This document shows, piece by piece, positions 60,125-64,000 of a stretch of 64,000 bases of DNA. Each line of letters begins with the position of its first letter. Positions within the stretch are counted from its first letter, which is position 1. A program made the position numbers and the translations under genes. Below the pieces are notes generated by a model. The model made no database searches. It saw only the letters and a list, made by a program, of their open reading frames with translations, and was not told the DNA's origin. The stretch is from Paenibacillus sp. BJ-4 (GTDB lineage: Bacteria > Bacillota > Bacilli > Paenibacillales > Paenibacillaceae), in assembly GCF_020404765.1 (NCBI RefSeq), contig NZ_JAIVEM010000072.1:62001-126000 (forward strand), read 5' to 3'.

Positions 60125-61186
60125 ATGCATGTCGAAGTAAAGGGATTAAACAAGCATTTCGGTAATTTTCATGCGGTAAAGGACGTATCTTTTGAGATTC
60201 GGAAGGGCCATTTGATTGGTTTACTCGGTCCGAGTGGTGGCGGAAAAACCTCTATTTTACGCATTTTGGCAGGGTTGGAGCAACCAGATACCGGAGAGAT
60301 TCATTTCCACGGAAAAAGAGTGAATGAGCTGGCCCCTCAAGAGCGCGGAATCGGATTTGTCTTCCAAAACTATGCTTTGTTTAAGCACATGAGCGTGTAC
60401 GATAATATTGCCTTTGGTCTAAAAGTGAAAAAAAGCTCCAAAGCCCATATCAAAGAGCGAGTCACAGAGCTGGTCGAGCTGACAGGGCTCAAAGGCTTCG
60501 AGCATCGTTATCCGCATCAATTATCAGGTGGGCAGCGGCAGAGGGTTGCTTTTGCGCGTGCCTTGGCGCCGGAGCCTCAATTGTTGCTGCTGGATGAGCC
60601 TTTTGCAGCCATTGACGCCAAGATTCGTCAGGAGCTGCGAAGCTGGCTGCGGGAGTTGATTGAGCGGGTGGGCATTACCTCCATTTTCGTCACTCATGAT
60701 CAGGATGAGGCGATTGAGGTAGCGGATGAAATTATGGTCATTAATCAAGGAAGGCTGGAGCAGAAGGGAACGCCTTGGGATATTTATAAAAAGCCGGGGA
60801 CGCCGTTCGTTGCTTCTTTTATTGGTGAGTCGACAGTGATTGAACAGGCATCCAGCCTTAAGGGCTTCGAGGAAGCTGCTGGAGTAGGAGTACGTGCCTT
60901 GATCCGGCCGGAGTATATTGATGTCGGGCCAAGTGAAGAGTTTGCACTTCTGTCAGCGACCGAGGAAGGCGTTGTGAAGCATTTGCATTTCCGGGGAAGT
61001 GAGTGGATGGTTGAAGTACAGGTCGGAGATCAACGGCTTATGACGTACCGTTCGCTGGAGAAATCTACTCTGGAGCCTGGTCAGCAAGTGCGAGTGCTGG
61101 TACATCGGGCCTATCTGTATAATGACCAGACGAGCTGGATGGTGGAAAATCGCCTGAAGAAAGATCCAATGCCTATAATGATTTAA
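60125..61186 (+). CDS. cysA: Sulfate/thiosulfate ABC transporter ATP-binding protein
   Basis: The protein has 353 residues from ATG after GGAAAGGAAG. Walker A GPSGGGKTS, signature LSGGQRQRVAFARAL, Walker B LLLLDEPFAAIDAKIR, and H-loop VTHDQDEAIEVAD are complete. The C-terminal regulatory domain (about residues 240-353, RPEYIDVGP ...) is of the CysA/PotA type. No cysT/W/P or sbp gene follows; the gene is alone, so it may serve a distant permease. An assignment to sulfate is based on overall CysA-like length and MSVYDNIAFGLKV pattern. Confidence 0.8.
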   Translation: MHVEVKGLNKHFGNFHAVKDVSFEIRKGHLIGLLGPSGGGKTSILRILAGLEQPDTGEIHFHGKRVNELAPQERGIGFVFQNYALFKHMSVYDNIAFGLKVKKSSKAHIKERVTELVELTGLKGFEHRYPHQLSGGQRQRVAFARALAPEPQLLLLDEPFAAIDAKIRQELRSWLRELIERVGITSIFVTHDQDEAIEVADEIMVINQGRLEQKGTPWDIYKKPGTPFVASFIGESTVIEQASSLKGFEEAAGVGVRALIRPEYIDVGPSEEFALLSATEEGVVKHLHFRGSEWMVEVQVGDQRLMTYRSLEKSTLEPGQQVRVLVHRAYLYNDQTSWMVENRLKKDPMPIMI

Positions 61187-61353
61187 AAGTATAACAATTA
61201 CGCATGAGGGGATGTCCGGCCTGATTTCAGGGCTTGGGGCATGCTCCTTTTGGCGTTGGAGGTGGAAGAATTTACGCAGACGATTTACGCAGAATCGGTG
61301 TGTTCGCTATAATAGTAATACGACAACCATTCAGATAGATAGGAGTTTAATTC

Positions 61354-62124
61354 ATGAATCGGCTTATTTTTCTTGGCACGGGGGATGCAATGGGTGTTCC
61401 GCGTGTATATTGTGATTGTCTCGTCTGCACAGAGGCACGCTCGACAGGGGCGAATGTAAGGCTGAGATCGTCTGTGCTGATCGAAAGCGATACGGAGGAC
61501 TTTATGATTGATTGTGGTCCGGACTGGCGCAGACAGCTAGAATTACGGGACCTCCGCTTCATCCGTACGATCCTTGTTACACATGCGCATTTTGATCATA
61601 TTGGAGGATTGCCGGAATGGGCGGATGCCTGTCGCTGGACCGGGAATAGAGGCCGCTTGTATGCTCCACAGGAAGTGATTGATACGATTCTGCGTCAATT
61701 TTCCTGGCTTCCTGGACATCTGGATCTCATCCCTGTTGATCAGGGAGCCCAGCTTGCCGGGTGGAATATCCGAGGCTGGCGTGTGAATCATGGCAAGAAC
61801 GGATATGCTTACGCTTATCGACTGGAAAAGGACGGCTTTTCGTGGGCCTATTGTTCGGATTCGATTGGACTGAATGAGGCGGAAATTCTGCCCTTGCATA
61901 ATCTGAATCTGCTCGTGCTCGGAACGAGTTTTTATCATGAGGAGGCCGAGTATTCGACCCGCTCGGTATATGACATGCTCGAGGCTCAGGAGCTTATAGG
62001 AAGGCTTGAGCCTGATTGTACGGTATTTACACATATGTCCCATGATGTGGATGTCACACGCAACTACGGGCTTCTGGAAGGGATTTGCTTGGCACAAACC
62101 GGCATGAGTCTGCCGTTGGAATAG
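61354..62124 (+). CDS. Metallo-beta-lactamase-fold hydrolase (PhnP-like)
   Basis: The 256-residue protein starts after GATAGGAG. The zinc motif HAHFDHIGG is at residues about 75-83; later ligands are in RVNHGKNG, YCSDSIG and FTHMSHDVD. N-terminal FLGTGDAMGVPRVYCDCLVC is the PhnP/carD-like signature, with the Cys-Asp-Cys zinc loop. Acts on a cyclic phosphodiester or related substrate; the exact one is unknown. No phn genes are near. Confidence 0.88.
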   Translation: MNRLIFLGTGDAMGVPRVYCDCLVCTEARSTGANVRLRSSVLIESDTEDFMIDCGPDWRRQLELRDLRFIRTILVTHAHFDHIGGLPEWADACRWTGNRGRLYAPQEVIDTILRQFSWLPGHLDLIPVDQGAQLAGWNIRGWRVNHGKNGYAYAYRLEKDGFSWAYCSDSIGLNEAEILPLHNLNLLVLGTSFYHEEAEYSTRSVYDMLEAQELIGRLEPDCTVFTHMSHDVDVTRNYGLLEGICLAQTGMSLPLE

Positions 62125-62133
62125 CAATCCCCA

Positions 62134-63630
62134 TTACATCGACCGGCTGATGCGGAGTAGTTTGGAGATGCCCTCTTTGATTTGCAGCTCGTTGGCGTAT
62201 GAATAGGACAGCCGCACATGCGTTGTACCCTCCGCGCCAACGGGATCAAATACGTTACCCGGTACAAAGGAGACGGACTCCTGTATACATTTGGCAAGCA
62301 ACTCATTGGGCTTCAACGCAAAAGGCAGCTGGAGCCACAGGTTGAGTCCTCCTGACGGGCTGGTCCATGTCCAGCCTGATTCGCGGAGACTGCCTTCCAT
62401 CGTTTCCTTACGAATCTGGAGCGCGATACATAGCTTTTTGATATGCTGCTGCATACGTGGAGATTGAAAGTATTGTAAAAACAGCTTTTGATTCAGCAGT
62501 GGCGATCCATTGTCCACCAGCGCTTTGACACTCATCAGGCTGGCCATAACCTGGCGTCGACAGGTCACGGCTGCGATGCGCAGACCGGGTGCTACATATT
62601 TGCTGTAGCTGCGAATGTAGACGACGCTTCCCGAGATGTCATAGGCAAAAATCGGGGAAGGGGGCTTTTGCCCAAAGCTGATGTCATAGGTGCTGTCATC
62701 CTCGACAATAAGACATCCATAACGCTCAGCCAGTTCGGGCAGACGTTTGCGCTGCTCATCAGGTACCGTAAAGCCGGTCGGGTTGTGAAATGTCGGATTC
62801 ATATAAAAGAGACGCGGTTTTTCCGTTTTCATGCACCATTCAATCTGATCCATATCATAACCTTCCGGGCGAATATCAGTTGTAGTCAGACGTGCGCCTT
62901 GTCTACGGAATATTTCCATAGCGGGACCATAGGCAGGCCGCTCGATTAATACACGGTCTCCTGTACGTAGAAGAGATCGGGAAATTAAATCGATGGCTTG
63001 TTGTGCGCCGGAGGTAATCAGCACTTCGTCTGTTGATAAGGCAAAATGCTTATCTGCACTAAAATGCTGCGCCATGGCATCACGCAGCTCAGCATCCCCT
63101 TGTACAGAAGAATAGGTAGCCGCCACTTTCGGATGCTTTTCAAAAACCTGCATCATTAATTCTCCCCAATATCGGTTGGGCAGGAGAGACGGATCAATCA
63201 ATGATTTGGAAAATTGGAAGTCGGCGTTCACAGACTGGACACGGGTAAGCCCATCCATTCCCCTCCAGGCGGAAATAGACGGATCGTCTGCCGCGTAGGC
63301 AGATTCCGAGTGTAAGTTTTGTTTGGTAGATGAACGTTCCGAGCGGGAGGAAAATCCTTCCAATGTATTTGCATGGGAAGCATGAGCGTAGTACCCTGAT
63401 TTATCCTTTACATAAATACGCCCCTGTTGCTTTAATTCCTGATATGCCCGGAAGACGGTTAACCGATGCACACCCAATTCCTGAGCCAAGCTTCGCACAG
63501 ATGGCAACTTAACGTTGGCTGGCCAGTCCCCGCGATCAATCCGCACATTAAGGTAATGAATGACCTGCTCATACAGCTTTAAGGCCTGATCGGTCGTCGA
63601 AAAGAGTAATTCGCTGTTGTTCCTGCCCAT
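62134..63630 (-). CDS. MocR-family regulator (GntR HTH with aminotransferase-like domain)
   Basis: The protein has 498 residues from ATG 63630 (AAAGGAG upstream; GTG 63639 too close). The N-terminal GntR winged helix covers residues about 14-83 (LPSVRSLAQELGVHRLTVFRAYQELKQQG as separate parts), then a linker, then a fold-type I aminotransferase-like domain with the PLP Lys in RSYSKYVAPGLR. Such proteins (GabR, PdxR) sense PLP or amino acids and control a divergent gene. Here the divergent gene is an EamA transporter, and a direct repeat lies between them. Confidence 0.92.
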   Translation of the reverse strand: MGRNNSELLFSTTDQALKLYEQVIHYLNVRIDRGDWPANVKLPSVRSLAQELGVHRLTVFRAYQELKQQGRIYVKDKSGYYAHASHANTLEGFSSRSERSSTKQNLHSESAYAADDPSISAWRGMDGLTRVQSVNADFQFSKSLIDPSLLPNRYWGELMMQVFEKHPKVAATYSSVQGDAELRDAMAQHFSADKHFALSTDEVLITSGAQQAIDLISRSLLRTGDRVLIERPAYGPAMEIFRRQGARLTTTDIRPEGYDMDQIEWCMKTEKPRLFYMNPTFHNPTGFTVPDEQRKRLPELAERYGCLIVEDDSTYDISFGQKPPSPIFAYDISGSVVYIRSYSKYVAPGLRIAAVTCRRQVMASLMSVKALVDNGSPLLNQKLFLQYFQSPRMQQHIKKLCIALQIRKETMEGSLRESGWTWTSPSGGLNLWLQLPFALKPNELLAKCIQESVSFVPGNVFDPVGAEGTTHVRLSYSYANELQIKEGISKLLRISRSM

Positions 63631-63684
63631 GCTGTCCACGCTCCTTTTGTGTGTATTGTACTATACATCCCTTCAAAATCATAT

Positions 63685-63716
63685 ACAACTGTTCTGTGGG
63701 TACACATCTGTTCTGT
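63685..63716. promoter_or_regulatory. Direct repeat between mocR and the EamA gene (likely MocR operator)
   Basis: ACAACTGTTCTGT (63685-63697) and ACATCTGTTCTGT (63704-63716) match at 12 of 13 positions and start 19 bp apart, about two helical turns. MocR proteins of known structure bind direct repeats of this type between divergent genes. Confidence 0.55.
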
Positions 63717-63763
63717 CTGTCTCCTTGTATGCTTGTGAGTAACAGAAGGGAGAGGGAAGTGTC

Positions 63764-64000
63764 ATGATTGGTATTGCCTTTACAGTAATGTGTCTTATTT
63801 TTGGCACAACATTTTTGGCTATAAAAGTGGGAGTGGAAGCCGGGCTTCCACCATTCCTATCAGCAGGCACACGCTTTCTGGCAGCAGGAGCGATTTTGTT
63901 TATTGCGATGAGACTATCGGGAAAGGTTCGGTGGTCGTTATTATGGCGTAAGGAAATGCTGCTGATTGGAGCGGGAACGACCTTCGGTACATTTTCAGCA
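63764..64000 (+). CDS. EamA/DMT-family transporter, 5' part
   Basis: The gene starts at ATG 63764 after GAAGGGAGAGGGAAG and is cut at the window end after 79 codons. The hydrophobic segments IGIAFTVMCLIFGTTFLAIK, LSAGTRFLAAGAILFIAMRL and AGTTFGTFSA fit an EamA drug/metabolite transporter. It is divergent from mocR and separated by 133 bp with the direct repeat, so it is probably the regulator's target, perhaps an amino-acid or drug exporter. The rest lies outside the window. Confidence 0.75.
   Translation, partial: MIGIAFTVMCLIFGTTFLAIKVGVEAGLPPFLSAGTRFLAAGAILFIAMRLSGKVRWSLLWRKEMLLIGAGTTFGTFSA

Noticed and set aside
1-64000. CRISPR arrays, insertion sequences, rRNA
   Set aside because: No spaced repeats with cas genes, no transposase ORFs with terminal repeats and no rRNA sequence were seen in either strand.

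Overview
The window looks like chromosome of a low-to-mid GC, spore-forming Gram-positive bacterium of the Paenibacillus type, close to P. polymyxa. Three observations point there. Purine-rich Shine-Dalgarno sequences precede nearly every gene. The order ydcC-alr-ndoAI-ndoA-tex-cmpA-sprT matches the Bacillus ydcC/alr/ndoA neighbourhood, including a 44-codon cmpA sporulation gene. There is also a monoderm-style Tad pilus locus with no secretin. I see no prophage, insertion sequence, CRISPR array or rRNA. Five tRNA genes lie in two clusters at 11.06-13.6 kb and a sixth stands alone at 16.9 kb.

Layout. 0.3-3.1 kb: a DUF6933-like protein, a small membrane protein and fhs. 3.1-4.07 kb: an eroded stretch with a decayed AraC/siderophore-type regulator that still has Fur-box-like sites. 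4.08-11.0 kb: the ydcC-alr-ndoAI/ndoA-tex-cmpA-sprT block. 11.06-17.6 kb: tRNAs mixed with regulators (DeoR with a HAD phosphatase, MarR, three XRE proteins), an orphan ureF apparently starting at CTG, and a glutathione peroxidase with an OhrR-like box. 17.9-23.7 kb: a ydaO-type c-di-AMP riboswitch leading into a small unknown gene, a 35-codon membrane peptide and kdpFABC. 23.8-29.5 kb: a PadR/MFS efflux pair, mntH, ohr and small proteins. 29.7-33.3 kb: an mntABCD manganese ABC transporter behind two MntR-like boxes. 33.6-36.2 kb: an unusual tandem KdpD-sensor protein without a kinase, and a histidine-rich mini-protein.

36.3-47.0 kb is a compact Tad/Flp locus (tadZ-A-B-C-flp-tadE-tadG-like-tadE-prepilin peptidase-FHA protein) led by a promoter and a strong hairpin terminator. 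47.1-49.0 kb is an AT-rich accessory islet: an XRE remnant, a WXG100-type protein with an HEYQH metallopeptidase-like tail, and a probable immunity gene. 49.1-64 kb is mainly housekeeping and carbon metabolism: SDR epimerase, nfo, purU, tkt, ppnP, a YkwC-type dehydrogenase, pgi, yigZ, TetR, yjbQ, an orphan cysA, an MBL hydrolase, and a MocR regulator divergent from an EamA transporter cut off by the window edge.

Common themes are potassium and c-di-AMP (riboswitch, kdpFABC, KdpD/USP-like sensor), manganese and peroxide stress (mntH, mntABCD, ohr, gpx), and one-carbon metabolism (fhs, purU). The least conventional items are the tandem KdpD sensor protein, the WXG100-metallopeptidase/immunity pair, the CTG-started orphan ureF, the histidine-rich protein, and the alr leader with two competing perfect pairings. 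All functional calls come from reading the sequence and remembered family features; no database search was run.
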